Counted from the stretch's first letter, positions 9,901 to 20,835 are shown. The stretch is DNA of 64,000 bases from Symsagittifera roscoffensis (GCF_963678635.1 NC_087069.1:19008660-19072659); one strand, 5' to 3'. The notes: generated by a model not told the origin, from the letters alone. Program-made: numbers and translations.

Positions 9901-10882
9901 CCCACGCTGACAAAAATGGATTACGATTGATTTTAGTATGAAAAAAGTGTGTAGATTAAATTTAGACCAATTTTAGTATGCAAAAATACGAAGATTTAAT
10001 ACAAAAGATAAATGTTGATTTGAATCAATTTACAATTGATTTAAAATGATCTTAAATCCAAGCTAAAAAGTCCAATCTAAACCGATTTTACCTAAATTTA
10101 AGTTCAGTTTTTATCAGTCCTAATTTGTTTTTGTTTTCAGGGGAAGTAAAACGGATAAAAATTGGCCTAAACAGATTGTTTCTAATTCAAACTTCATCAG
10201 TTTTGAATTTGCGTTGCATTCAGTTATTAAGATTTTTTTTATTTATAGCGCATTTACAAGCATAACAAACTAAATTTTTTTCATTTTACACCAATAGCGT
10301 ATAGAAGCATATTGATCCTTTATTGAAGCATATAGAAGCATAAGTCTTTATTGACCCTTTTCCTGATTCGGTTCATAAGTTATTGACCCTTAATATCCTA
10401 TCTGATCTTTATTGACCCTTTTCCTGATTCGGTTCATAAGTTCTTACATTCATGATTTTTTTGTGAGTTAGTTGCATATACTTGAGATCAAAATATGATT
10501 TCTTTTTACCCATAATCTGATTTACAAGGATAATTTTCTACGACTTTATTGCATATTTTTGGGCTCAAATCTTTTCGCCGTTAGCAAAAAAAATCGACTT
10601 TATGGGCACCTAAATCGATTCAAAATTATTTATAAGGATCGATTTAAATTGATTTAAAATGGATTTAAGTGAGATTCGGATGGATTTTAGTAACTGGGAA
10701 AGTCCATCCAAATCGAATTAAATCAATTTTTTAGACACTAAAATCGATCCAAAATTTCCATGAACAAAGGATTTAAAATGCATTAAAGCTCGCAAAACGT
10801 ACATTGTTAATTGATAAGGATTGATTTAAAATCAATTGAAAATCAATTTAAATCAATCCAAAACCGGTTTTGTCAATGTGGG
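9901..10882. mobile_element. MITE-like element, family C
   Basis: A 982-bp element beginning CCCACGCTGACAAAA and ending TTTTGTCAATGTGGG, a 15-bp terminal inverted repeat with two mismatches. Subterminal ATTGATTT/AAATCAAT words appear at both ends. The interior repeats the themes AAATCGATTTAAAT and ATTGATTTAAATTGATTTA, analogous to the TAATCGATTATAA theme of families A and B but not the same word. A 36-bp sequence containing ttgacccttttcctgattcg occurs twice inside with a 61-bp period (10346-10381, 10407-10441). No coding frame. No exact target duplication (TA left, CA right). A short remnant with tagacactaaaat-gatcc, shared with 10735-10760, is seen near 13319-13340. Confidence 0.7.
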
Positions 10883-10892
10883 CATGTATAAA

Positions 10893-11106
10893 AATGTACA
10901 ATTTGACTTCAGTAAAACTAAATAAACGGATAACCGAAGTTGAGCTCCTATACTGTAATCCTGAGCTCTTCAAAGCCGCGTTCCGAGAGTCTAAATTAAA
11001 AAAAATTATTGGCTTCGACCTAGATGTAATCACTAGAAAAGAAAATTACAATTTTTTTTCAATACTTTCATGCTATTTGATTTCTAAACTTAGTTTATTT
11101 TTCTAA
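10893..11106 (+). CDS. Coding-like frame, family K copy 1, unknown protein
   Basis: From ATG at 10893 the frame reads MYNLTSVKLNKRITEVELLY and continues with FRESKLKKIIGFDLDVITRK before becoming AT-rich and hydrophobic towards the stop at 11106. The first 50 codons have a clearly higher GC content. A similar pattern (LESPFGLKNIILDVTCIRR) occurs in a plus-strand frame at about 55275-55350, suggesting a diverged family. The MITE at 9901-10882 ends 10 bp upstream, so this and the frame at 9521-9886 may be parts of one locus split by the insertion, though their frames are not the same. The true 3' limit is probably a splice donor before 11050; I could not fix it. Confidence 0.3.
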
Positions 11107-13070
11107 ACGATTTCTATCACATTTTTAAAACCTCCTTCTCATTTTTAAAATCCAGTTTAAGTTTTATAAGATCTCTAAAAAAAGAAAAAGGTTGTTGAAG
11201 TTTCCTAATTTGGAGCTGACATTTTTTAAGGCAATCAATTCAAAAAACAATATTTTATTTTAAAACCAAATAGGTATTTTCGTAATATTTAGGATAACTT
11301 AATCCAGTCATGGGTCGAGATATGCTATTGATGCTTCTACTGACTCCACCAATAATTGGTATGTGTTGACCGTCTCAATTCAAGATCAAAATGTTTCGAC
11401 TTTTACGATGCAAGATTTATGTGTTTCGACAATTTTTCATCGAGAAAAGGGGTTTTGACCAACATTGAGCAAGGAAAAACGTTTCGGCAGAAGAAAAATT
11501 GATCACAGTTTTTTCGAAATTTTTGCCCCGACAATTAATTATTGTTTACGTTGAGACCAAGTGTAAGCCGACCAGCGTTCTTGTATAAGATTAGCAAATA
11601 TGCTGGTCTGGCTAACTGCTCAACAAAATGTTGTTTTATTTAGTTATTAAAAACTGTTTTGTGTGCGAATTTAGCGAAAAGACTGACAAAAAACTTCAAA
11701 TTTGCGAACTTTCAATTTTGCTTCACTTTACTTTCAGACAGACTCGATTTCATATTTTGAATATGAGTTAGAATATCACTTTGCTGCTAAGTTATGGTTG
11801 ACTTCATGTTCCGATTTTGTGTTTGGTTAATTGCTTCGACTTGGTTTTTGACGTTAATCGTCGAGCAAATAGGCTTGTTATATCGACTTTGTGTTCAATT
11901 TATGTTTCGTCTTTTTGTTCGACTTTCGCATTGAAACAACTTTTGTTTATGTTTGAGCTTTGAGTTTTTTATGAGGATTATTTTTAGCAGGGATTTTGGT
12001 AAAGTTCTAACATGCGTTTAATTCGCCTCGGTCAAAAGTTAAAAAGCAGAAATCGACCCGAGAGATTATCAATTTTTCATCGAACATCTGAAAATAAACT
12101 ATGAAAACGACCTGACGCACCAGAAAATTTTGATTTTGTTTTGTATTGACATTTTCACTTCATGTTTGTATTTTATTTTTTATCTATTGTTTCATGGTTA
12201 GACGTAAGCTTCTCAGCAAATTGTTTGATTATAAAGTTGGCTTCTAACTCCAGTGTGAAAATTACTGTTCCTGCTGTCAGTCGCGCTACCAATTTCCAAG
12301 CAGAAAAACCGAGCTGGATTCACTAGGCGCAGACTCCCTGGGATGATGAGCAACGTTTTTATCTTTTGTTGTTAACCTTTAACCCTGCTGTTACCAATTT
12401 GAAGCGTTGGTTGTTATAGCTGAGGTTTATAATTTACTTATAATCTGCATACTTATAATTAATTCTATTTAGCCAAAAATTATCAGTTTATAGGTGTAAG
12501 TGATTGCACTATTATATTGGAACAAAATACAACAAGGGAAAAGGGTAGTTGCCTCTTAGACCATTGTTTTTTAGTTAAACAACTAGAAGCCTAACCCGTA
12601 GGTTAATGATTCGAGGTTAACTAAGCTATGTATATCTTTCATGAGCTCACACAGTATATCGAGCTGCGATCAATCTCAAATAAAATATTCCAAATGTCCG
12701 TCCATCGATATACAAAATTTTCTCGTTGGTATCACTCACCAATGAACTAGAACTACTTTGAAATCTTTCTTAGATAATAACTTATAGAGAAAAAAGTTAT
12801 ACTGTTACTTATATTGGTTAACAAATCATAGACAATGATTTCGCATTTATGCATTAATTGTTACAACACTGGTGCCACGAAGGTCACTACTTAGACATTG
12901 TCGTCAAGGCCAAACATTAGTGATTGAGCACATCTGATAAATTAAAATGGCTTTTTACAAATATAAAAAAAAGAGTAAACATTTGTATATATCTTTGATA
13001 GTCGGAGGTTAATGATTCAAAGTTTGATTTTAAGTTTTGACCTGAAGTGAGAAGAATGAAAGAATTACAT
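11107..13070. other. No gene seen; scattered TTCGACTTT-like words
   Basis: AT-rich. Between about 11385 and 11935 variants of tgtttcgacttttgtg recur irregularly (for example gtttcgactttta, gcttcgacttgg, atatcgactttgtg, tgttcgactttcgc). This may be a very old tandem array or chance clustering. Otherwise I see nothing. Confidence 0.3.
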
Positions 13071-13138
13071 CCAAAACACACCAGTACGTTTTTTGGTGTA
13101 TTTTGAGGGCACGCAAAAGTGCCCTCGGTGTGTTTTGG
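13071..13138. other. 68-nt nested perfect hairpin
   Basis: The outer arms CCAAAACACACC (13071-13082) and GGTGTGTTTTGG (13127-13138) pair perfectly over 12 bp. Inside, GAGGGCAC (13105-13112) and GTGCCCTC (13119-13126) pair over 8 bp around the loop gcaaaa. The left side has an unpaired 22-nt bulge rich in T, while on the right the two stems are contiguous. It lies within a 97-codon minus-strand open frame (12917-13210) that I do not trust. A structured RNA, a fragment of a foldback element, or a cruciform site are all possible. Confidence 0.55.
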
Positions 13139-13539
13139 GTTGTTGTTGTCTGGTTTTCCCGCTCCAATGCCCTTTGTGTGGCTTTCTGATTGTTTTCTAT
13201 GTAAATTCACAATTTTAGGCGGTTTGAATTTTTGGTCTAGTTCCCTGGATTGGCAAAATTGTTTATTATTGATTTTATAAAGACTTTCGACTAGTAAAAA
13301 ATCGATTGTTTGTAAACCAATTAGACACTAAAATAGATCCTATTGGGATTTTATAAATTTTCAAAGTTTTTTTTTGCGGTTTTAAATCTGTATAGAATCT
13401 GTATACATATTTATTTTTAATCGATTGTAATCGAATGTTATGCATTTTCTGAAGACCAAAAAAAAATCAATTATATAGTCTAAAAATGGACTTTCACATC
13501 AAAAAATTTATTATTTCCCGGCCAGAAAATAAAAATGAA
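13139..13539. repeat. Remnant of CCC-ended MITE sequence
   Basis: Short AT-rich stretch with aatcgattg-type words, and with tagacactaaaatagatcc at about 13322, nearly identical to a piece of the family C element (around 10735-10757). No ends are preserved, so this is a fragment at most. Confidence 0.35.
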
Positions 13540-13850
13540 TGTTCAAATTAAACGACCCAATCATGAAAAACAACATTTTAATCAAGATTTCGTTCACAAA
13601 ATTATGCAATAAAATCATAAAAAATCATCAAAACAAACAACATTTTGGGTACACAAATATGCAAAAAAAATCATCAAAACAAACAACATTTTGGGCACAC
13701 AAATATGCAAAAAAATCATCAAAACAAACAACATTTTGGGCACACAAATACGCAAAAGAAATCATCAAAATAAAAAAGATTTTGTGCACAAAAAATTGCA
13801 GTAAAACCATGAAAATCATCAATATAAACAAATTTTGAGCACAAAAATTG
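13540..13850 (+). repeat. Minisatellite, ~46-bp unit, about six degenerate copies
   Basis: Units follow the pattern atcatcaaaacaaacaacat, then tttgggcacacaaatatgc, then an A run, with a period of 44-48 bp. The three central copies (about 13620-13755) are almost identical and the outer ones decay to forms such as ttttgagcacaaaaattgc. Open frames on both strands through here are by-products of the repeat. Confidence 0.8.
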
Positions 13851-14140
13851 CAACCCACGTCCACCAATCCTTAATAACTTTGAAAAAGCTTCGAGAAACT
13901 CTTGGCTGTCTTAATAAGCTTCTGCCAAAAAACTTAATAAGGTATCAAAGAGTCTTCCAGAACAGTATTTTCAACTCTTTTCCTGACATGACATCAACTC
14001 GCACTGGAATTTGCATGATTGTAGAAACTGTTTTTCATGCTAACAACTTCTTAAATTTTTAAAATAATTTTTGAAATTTCGAAAACATTGTTCGATACAA
14101 AACTTTTAACAAAGAGGAAGTGTAGAATCTTTAAGTGTGA

Positions 14141-14310
14141 TACAGCTGTGAAGGAGGTGCATTCGACACGCGAAGCTGAAAATCGTCAGTTTCGTGATTT
14201 TGATTGTGAAAAATTTTGGGCTCAAAACAAAAATTCGGTTATTCTAACCAAATAATTTTCAAAAACCAGCCAATACGAGTCGAAGGCGTTTTTGGACAAC
14301 TCTCTACAAT
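14141..14310 (+). repeat. Diverged partial unit of the 1091-bp repeat
   Basis: The stretch from acagctgtgaaggaggtgca to about gtttttggacaactctct matches the first ~170 bp of the units at 14487 and 15578 at roughly 80%. It is an older, truncated copy in the same orientation, so the locus has duplicated more than once. Confidence 0.7.
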
Positions 14311-14486
14311 ATATGAAATTTCATCTGAATAAATTTCGGACTTATAGGCAAAAACGGCAAAAACGGCAAAAAAAGGGCTTAGACCCAAAAAATATGCTCA
14401 CGAGAAAAACTGTTGAGCCTTCCGAAAGCGTTCAATCAATTTGCTTAAGCGTTATATTTCAAATTTTTTATGTAGTTCAGTCGGCT

Positions 14487-15577
14487 GTTAGCAGCTGTGA
14501 AGGAGGTGCAATTGAGACGTTAAGCTGAAAATTGCCAATTTAGTGATGTCGAATGGATTTGAAAAATTTTGAGCACAAAATTAAAAATGCGGTTATTCCA
14601 ACCCCATATTTTTCAAAAACTAGCCAAAACGAGTCGAACGCGTTATTGAACAGGTCTCTAAGACTTTATTTTCAATCTTGAAATCAGAACTTAAAATCAT
14701 GGTTTTGGTCAAAATAAAGTAGATTTCGAGCCTAAAAAATGCAATGCTAGTTTTTTTTGTTCCTTTTTTGGATTGTACTTCACCATGACCAAGTAGTTTC
14801 TTATGGATAGGGGTGTGGTTGATCTGGCAGATTGTTAAAACTGAATTTAGCAGAGGACATAAAAAGGTAGCCGGGTACTGTGCAAGTAACACATATTTTT
14901 TCCGAAAATAAAAAAACACAATTTTTTTTTAAAAAAATTACAAAAAACCTTACCTCCCACATTAAACACAAACACATTCACAAACATTATCAAGCAATAC
15001 AACTACTTTGAGCAGGAGGTCTTGTCAATTTTAATCTTATTTTGATAATTTCATGTTTTTTCAGCCCATTTTCATTATTTTCAATTGAAAAAAGACACAT
15101 AACAAAACTTTTACCCAACTCGAAAGTTCTTCAATAAAACTTTTAAAGAAAAACAAAATGAATTTTTTAGTTTTTATAATCAGTATAAAGTTTGTACAAA
15201 ATATATACACTTTAAATCTGATTTTGTTGTTTATCGATTTGATAAAAATAACTATAAATTGCCACCGAATGCAATCGATTTGATAGTAAAAAACATTTGT
15301 TAGTGCTGTAAAAACTATATGGCTGAACTGTAGATTTTACTTGCGTTAATCGATTGCAATCTTAGTTTTGGTATGTTCATCCAGATGCTCAACGTCTTAG
15401 ATGCCTGCTTCTACTACCTTACTCGGTTTTCTTCGATCAAAGCTAAAAGCTGACTTTTTAGTCAACAAATTTTCGACCGAATCTGCTGCCTTTTTGTAGC
15501 GACCAGTAACTCGGTTTTTGTTCTCGCTCTTTCAGTTTGTTCTTCTTAAACTAATAAATCCGAGGATGCTAAATTTT
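14487..15577 (+). repeat. Tandem duplication, 1091-bp unit 1
   Basis: Starts gttagcagctgtgaaggagg and ends ccgaggatgctaaatttt; repeated head to tail at 15578-16668 with about ten differences by eye (~99% identity). The minus-strand 99-codon frame in this copy (14620-14919) is cut to 70 codons in the other by a change in a T run, so it is not conserved as coding sequence. Two aatcgatt-type words in the 3' half recall the MITE interiors, but no ends are present. Function unknown. Confidence 0.9.
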
Positions 15578-16668
15578 GTTAGCAGCTGTGAAGGAGGTGC
15601 AATTGAGACGTTAAGCTGAAAATTGCCAATTTAGTGATGTCGAATGGATTTGAAAAATTTTGAGCACAAAATTAAAAATACGGTTATTCCAACCCCATAT
15701 TTTTCAAAAACTAGCCAAAACGAGTCGAACGCGTTATTGGACAGGTCTCTAAGACTTTATTTTCAATCTTGAAATCAGAACTTAAAATCATGGTTTTGGT
15801 CAAAATAAAGTAGATTTCGAGCCTAAAAAATGCAATGCTAGTTTTTTTGTTCCTTTTTTGGATTTTACTTCACCATGACCAAGTAGTTTCTTATGGATAG
15901 GGGTGTGGTTGATCTGGCAGATTGTTAAAACTGAATTTAGCAGAGGACATAAAAAGGTAGCCGGGTACTGTGCAAGTAACACATATTTTTTCCGAAAATA
16001 AAAAAAACACAATTTTTTTTAAAAAAAATTACAAAAAACCTCACCTCCCACATTAAACACAAACACATTCACAAACATTATCAAGCAATACAACTACTTT
16101 GAGCAGGAGGTCTTGTCAATTTTAGTCTTATTTTGATAATTTCATGTTTTTTCAGCCCATTTTCATTATTTTCAATTGAAAAAAGACACATAACAAAACT
16201 TTTACCCAACTCGAAAGTTCTTCAATAAAACTTTTAAAGAAAAACAAAATGAATTTTTTAGTTTTTATAATCAGTATAAAGTTTGTACAAAATATATATA
16301 CTTTAAATCTGATTTTGTTGTTTATCGATTTGATAAAAATAACTATAAATTGCCACCGAATGCAATCGATTTGATAGTAAAAAACATTTGTTAGTGCTGT
16401 AAAAACTATATGGCTGAACTGTAGATTTTACTTGCGTTAATCGATTGCAATCTTAGTTTTGGTATGTTCATCCAGATGCTCAACGTCTTAGATGCCTGCT
16501 TCTACTACCTTACTCGGTTTTCTTCGATCAAAGCTAAAAGCTGACTTTTTAGTCAACAAATTTTCGACCGAATCTGCTGCCTTTTTGTAGCGACCAGTAA
16601 CTCGGTTTTTGTTCTCGTTCTTTCAGTTTGTTCTTCTTAAACTAATAAATCCGAGGATGCTAAATTTT
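15578..16668 (+). repeat. Tandem duplication, 1091-bp unit 2
   Basis: Exact head-to-tail partner of 14487-15577 with the same length. Differences are single bases and homopolymer lengths. Either a very recent duplication or two alleles placed side by side by the assembler. Confidence 0.9.
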
Positions 16669-16899
16669 TTTGTTGTTTTTTGTTTTTTCATTCCCCGATA
16701 AATCAGTCACTTTTTTTGACTTAAGTAATTGTGATGCCGTTTTTCATCACTTGAAAAACGTTTGATTAATCATCGAGGCCCTATAACGCTTGCATGAGAC
16801 CTTCGCGTAGAATATTTACCTGAAACGAGTTCGCAATATTGCACTAGCAGAGTTAATTTCAAAGTAGGAAAATTAGACCATTGGATCAGTGAGGTCAAT

Positions 16900-17066
16900 G
16901 GCTGGGGCAAAATCAGTGAGCTCATGGCTGGATCGCAGCATCCCTAGGCAACGAGATCACTTCAAGGAGCTGACCATGATAAGGGCTACTATATTATTTT
17001 TATAATTAAATTGTTTTTGTACCGTTAGAGAACAATACCCCAACCATCAGAGATGGATCGAACGTT

Positions 17067-17069
<3 letters not shown>
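16900..17069 (+). repeat. Dispersed repeat D, copy 1
   Basis: Contains gtgagctcatggctggatcg, cagcatccc, and, 120 bp on, catcagagatggatcgaacg. A similar series in the same order and spacing is at 38944-39121. The end of this copy runs directly into a (TC)n tract, the kind of tail seen in some SINEs. The B-box resemblance of ggatcgaac is weak and no A box lies at a proper distance. Confidence 0.5.

Positions 17070-17115
<46 letters not shown>
17070..17115 (+). repeat. (TC)n microsatellite
   Basis: Uninterrupted TC dinucleotide run of about 23 units directly after repeat D copy 1. Confidence 0.95.
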
Positions 17116-17120
<5 letters not shown>

Positions 17121-17876
17121 ACCTCGCAAAAATACCACTATATACTATAACTATTGAGACTGGAATTGTAGGAGTAAGATTAGGATTGCCATTGGACAAA
17201 AAACTTTTTTCGTATCTATCTGGCCGAAAATAAGAAAACGCGGCGAACAGACAGTGTACCTATTTCACAGTTACTCACCTTGTACCTAAATTGAAAATTA
17301 ACAAGTGGAAGAGACAACATTCTATCGCTGAAGCTCCTGAACGCTTTGGAAGGCTGTGCTTCAGTAACGAATTCCATAATGAAGTAACTTTTGGCAAAAA
17401 ATTTTGGTCTCTGACTTGGCTGCTCGGAAATTTAAAGTTGTAAATTCGGAATTGTAATTTTTATGTGCACTATAAAATCTTTGGTCAAAGTAGGATGCTT
17501 TGGTCACGATAGATGCTTTCTTTTCAAACTATTCAAACTATTCTATTTTCTTCATCTTTTTAACCCACAATAAAAGTTCAATATAACTCAGTAGCCTTAT
17601 TTGAATACAGCGCTTATTCTATTCAAGTTACTAAACACGGTTTCGTGAATTTTTTGTGTTCTTTTTCTGTCGACTTCATTTTACTTCAAGTTTAGTCACA
17701 ACACTTTCTTCTTCTGATTAATTGTCGATTCTTTGAGTTAAATATGAACTATTAAAATGTTACTTTTTCTATCAGCTAGTCAGATATTTAATCCGGAAAT
17801 TATTTATGCAAGGTTGATTTAGAGCTCAACAATTTCATTTATTTCAACAATCTCTTTTTCAAGTTTTTTTTTTCAG
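17116..17876. other. No gene seen
   Basis: AT-rich sequence without supportable features, apart from a long pyrimidine tract ending in CAG (17845-17876) that would make a good splice acceptor. Confidence 0.4.
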
Positions 17877-17896
17877 AGCACAAAGAAAAATAATAA

Positions 17897-18145
17897 TTAC
17901 ACAACACAAAATTGTCACCAGAAGTTTTACAGATAAACGAAACTCCCAATTGTTTTGTGGAATCCCATCTCTGTTTATCTTATAAAGGTTGTTTTCCAGC
18001 TTTATCTAATCTAATGGCCCTTAAAATGGAGAATATCAGATACGCGCTTTCAGATGATTGTGAGGCAGATGAAAAGCTTGAAATGAGGAAACAGGAAAAG
18101 CAGCTGGGTGTTTTTTGTCGTGCAGAAATTAAAAACCGAAATTAG
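17897..18145 (+). CDS. Coding-like frame, unknown protein
   Basis: A plus-strand frame without an ATG start, open from 17897 to TAG at 18143-18145. It reads LSPEVLQINETPNCFVESHL at the start, then a hydrophobic part, then an acidic-to-basic tail (DDCEADEKLEMRKQEKQLGV). Codon and base composition are less AT-rich than neighbours and the peptide looks like real protein. A strong polypyrimidine acceptor ends at 17876, but stops lie between it and this frame, so the exon start is unresolved. No family recognised. Confidence 0.3.
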   Translation, partial: LHNTKLSPEVLQINETPNCFVESHLCLSYKGCFPALSNLMALKMENIRYALSDDCEADEKLEMRKQEKQLGVFCRAEIKNRN

Positions 18146-18334
18146 CTAAGACACTATGTTTCCGTGCCAGTGTGCACTTCGTTTCCGTGCCATTTTCGAA
18201 ACAGTAGTGCAATAAATGAAACAGTAGTTTTATATGTAAAAAATTAGTCTGTTCTATTCAACAATCAAATGAAATGAAAAACTTTCACGTGTTTCATATC
18301 ACATAGGCATCAGAAAAAGTTGCTTCTCGAAGTT

Positions 18335-18569
18335 TATTCACATCTGAATACTGCGTTCATTGGTTTGTTTGGAAAACTTTGCGATGCAAGAAATAGCTGT
18401 TGCACATCTGCAACTAAAATCATTGACTCGATTTAAGCACATCCATAAAAAGCATTTAGATTGCAAAATTGATCAGGCAGAATTGCCTGCTTTCTTGATA
18501 AATACTAGTGAACAAAAATCAGCGCAAATTTTGCTTTCAACTGTCAAAATAAAGCTTTTTTTAAGATGA
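18335..18569 (+). CDS. Coding-like segment, family E copy 1 (MQ.I.VAHL)
   Basis: A plus-strand frame (18360-18569) containing ENFAMQEIAVAHLQLKSLTR, then a basic region and a serine/leucine tail. DNA and peptide resemble 59728-59850 (ESLSMQCITVAHLLLIELR) with no insertion or deletion across about 66 bp and a majority of residues conserved, which supports common coding ancestry. No ATG opens the conserved part in a good context. Unknown function; neighbours are other coding-like fragments that also recur near 55-61 kb. Confidence 0.4.
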
Positions 18570-18760
18570 TTTTTGCAACGCTCTCATCAAGCTTGAACAA
18601 ATATTTAAGCCAGTCTACACCTATCCTCTATGATTGTAGCTTCTGATTACAGCTACCCTCGATGAAATTATCGAAGTTGTTTAAAAAAATTTTTCCCTAT
18701 TTTTTGGATCCTAAAATTTAATTTTTTTTCGTCTGAACTAAGTTTTTCATTGAAGTTGAA

Positions 18761-18994
18761 TTGTTATTTGTAATAATTTTATCAATTTTGACTGTTTTCT
18801 TTCTTCAAAATCACGCCGTTGTAAAACGTCGTCTTGATGTGAAACCGAGTAACGGCCTTTTTATAGAGCGTATGTTGATATCATTTCCACTAGTGGACAA
18901 AATCAAACGCAGAATCTGGTATTTTATCTGTAAAATGTCTAGATTTGAGGACCATGTTGGTCAATCATTAGTTGGAACTTTACCAAAAAGTTGA
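18761..18994 (+). CDS. Open frame, unknown
   Basis: A frame of 77 codons starting at TTG; the later half (QNHAVVKRRLDVKPSNGLFI ... MSRFEDHVGQSLVGTLPKS) has protein-like composition, the first 20 residues are a hydrophobic AT-rich run. No splice sites stand out and no relative was found in the window. It could be an exon of the same broken locus as its neighbours, or chance. Confidence 0.2.
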   Translation: MLFVIILSILTVFFLQNHAVVKRRLDVKPSNGLFIERMLISFPLVDKIKRRIWYFICKMSRFEDHVGQSLVGTLPKS

Positions 18995-19232
18995 CTTTGT
19001 CCGACAAAAAAAAGATATGGATTACACCCTCTGAAAGTCTGATTTTTATTTGAAGCACTTTAGTTTTTTGATTTGAAGTACTTATCAAGAATTTACCACA
19101 AAGGAAACATTCACAACCAATGGTGAACAGTGGCTTTTTCACCAAGAAAAAACTGGTAGTTTTCAGAGAGGATAATTCAGATTGTTTGCAATCGGTCTAT
19201 ATAAAAAAATTTTAAAACAAAACTCTAAATAA

Positions 19233-19418
19233 ATGTTGTCCAAGGTTTTTCTTGAAATTATGTATTTTAAGGAGCAAAATGGCAATTTGATTGGTATTTT
19301 GTCTTATTCTGTTGAAGCTAATTTCGATGAAACTGTAAGTGTTTTTTTGAAACAAATTTCTCCTCAAAAATGCGAGTTTAATTTTGTCTTCCAGTGTCAG
19401 CCCCCAAAAGATAGTTGA
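19233..19418 (+). CDS. Open frame, unknown
   Basis: 61 codons, plus strand, from ATG at 19233, containing FKEQNGNLIGILSYSVEANF and ending FVFQCQPPKDS. The composition is plausible for protein. It stops 34 bp before the family M segment, which starts at 19453. No domain recognised. Confidence 0.25.
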   Translation: MLSKVFLEIMYFKEQNGNLIGILSYSVEANFDETVSVFLKQISPQKCEFNFVFQCQPPKDS

Positions 19419-19439
19419 AATCTAAAAGAACTTATTTCG

Positions 19440-19622
19440 TACTTTGAAAATCATGGCGCAATTTGTTTTTCTCTTCCTATTTCACCTCCTTATGGATGCA
19501 TTCATATCTAATGGGATGTTCAAAGTTGAGTTATCGGCTAACGGCCAAATCGACAAAAGACAAAAATGTTGGGAAAAATTCTGGAGAGGCAAGTATTGAA
19601 CACTTCTTCAAAGTGAAAACAA
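19440..19622 (+). pseudogene. Family M segment, copy 1 (MAQFV)
   Basis: Begins with ATGGCGCAATTTGTTT at 19453 (MAQFVFLFLF), keeps SNG and RQK motifs, and ends gaggcaagtattgaacactt. A minus-strand segment at 56095-56265 matches it at the DNA level at both ends (atggcgcaatttgttt, tctaatggga, agaagacaaaaat, gaggcaagtattgaacac) and at the peptide level. In this copy the frame stops at TGA where the other continues (…RQVLNTF), so this copy looks broken. A shorter piece recurs at 20765-20835. Host gene family or transposon ORF cannot be told apart here. Confidence 0.45.
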
Positions 19623-20519
19623 ATGACTGAAATTTTGAATATAATAAAACCTAGTCACTGAATCTAAAGCAACTATTGCTAAGCTGAGTAAACTGCTAAT
19701 TTTTGATTTAGGCCGTTGAAGTAAATTGACTGCAAAAAAATTGATCAACCGATCATAGCGGGGCCACATTGTTCTTTTTTTTTACAAATTGAAAACGCAT
19801 CATCAAGACTTTTTCCTCAAAATAAAAATAGTTGAAGAAACTGAAATCTTACTGATTGAGGCAGCTGCTTTTCTTTTGAAGTTTTACTGTTTTCAAGCTT
19901 CCTTGCAAGCTTGAAAACAAAACTTATCTAGGAAAAATTAATTTTGAAAAAATGAAAAAACTTACATTTAGGCCTTAATTTCATGTCTCTGGAAAGGCAA
20001 TTTTTTTTTAGGAACTGTATATAAATCGAGGTATTATAATTGTTCTAATAGATGATTTATAAGAAACACCGGCCGTTTCTCATGTTATTTTTGTACAAAT
20101 TTTTTTTAAAGCTTATTACTCATTCATTTTGTCAAATTTTGTAGAAATTCATCACAGCAAGCAAATTTAAATTCTCAGTTCTTTTTATTTCAAACGGGGT
20201 ATCTTGGCTGATAAAAATTTTCAGTTATGTTTTCAATCAATGTCGCCCAATTCAACCTGATTGCGCATCAAACTGTAAGCAGTTTTGTCATGCAACCCGA
20301 AACGAGACAATTTTGTGTGATTTTTTGCTGGTATGGAATTTAAAGACAAAGTATCAAATTATACAATAACTTCAATTCGTTTCTTAAATTTTTAACCCAT
20401 GTCTTTGATTTTGGATTCCATAACAAAAGTGCTGACAACTTATACCTAACATGTAAATGCTTATCATTTCCGCAAGATTTTGTTGGTTGGATTCCGTTTT
20501 CTATTTGGAACAGACTTAG

Positions 20520-20520
<1 letters not shown>
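19623..20520. other. No gene seen
   Basis: AT-rich DNA. A local inverted repeat, gttttcaagcttccttgcaagcttgaaaac (around 19891-19920), can form a short hairpin. Nothing else noted. Confidence 0.4.

Positions 20521-20562
<42 letters not shown>
20521..20562 (+). repeat. (TG)21 microsatellite
   Basis: Perfect TG run. The minus-strand frame across it (20340-20624) encodes a His-Thr repeat and is an artefact of the repeat. Confidence 0.95.
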
Positions 20563-20565
<3 letters not shown>

Positions 20566-20764
20566 CCTTGCTCCAGGGTCCTCGCGCAACAAACTGTTTG
20601 CGTACACAGATCACAGCTTGGCATAATATTGTTTGCATGTTTATGTTCTGTTCTCAGAATTTTTGTTTGAACTGTATTAGTTTTTTCTAATAAAAAATAT
20701 ATAAATAAGACTGCATGTGATCGAATTGGTGCGCATATTTACAAAATTCCTCATCAAAAACATT

Positions 20765-20835
20765 TTCAAATTATTCTATGGATTCATTCATATCTAAATG
20801 GATGTTCAAAGTTAAGATTGACTTTTTGTGCGCTT
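20765..20835 (+). pseudogene. Family M fragment
   Basis: atggattcattcatatctaa followed by atggatgttcaaagtt is nearly the same as part of 19490-19530. Only about 60 bp are shared, so this is a fragment of the family M segment. Confidence 0.45.

Noticed and set aside
13540-13850. CRISPR-like regular repeat
   Set aside because: Units are contiguous with no unique spacers and decay outward; this is a minisatellite in a eukaryotic context.
14620-14919. 99-codon minus-strand frame in the 1091-bp repeat
   Set aside because: In the near-identical second unit it is truncated by a T-run length change, so it is not maintained as protein.
20340-20624. His-Thr repeat protein
   Set aside because: Translation of a (TG)21 microsatellite.
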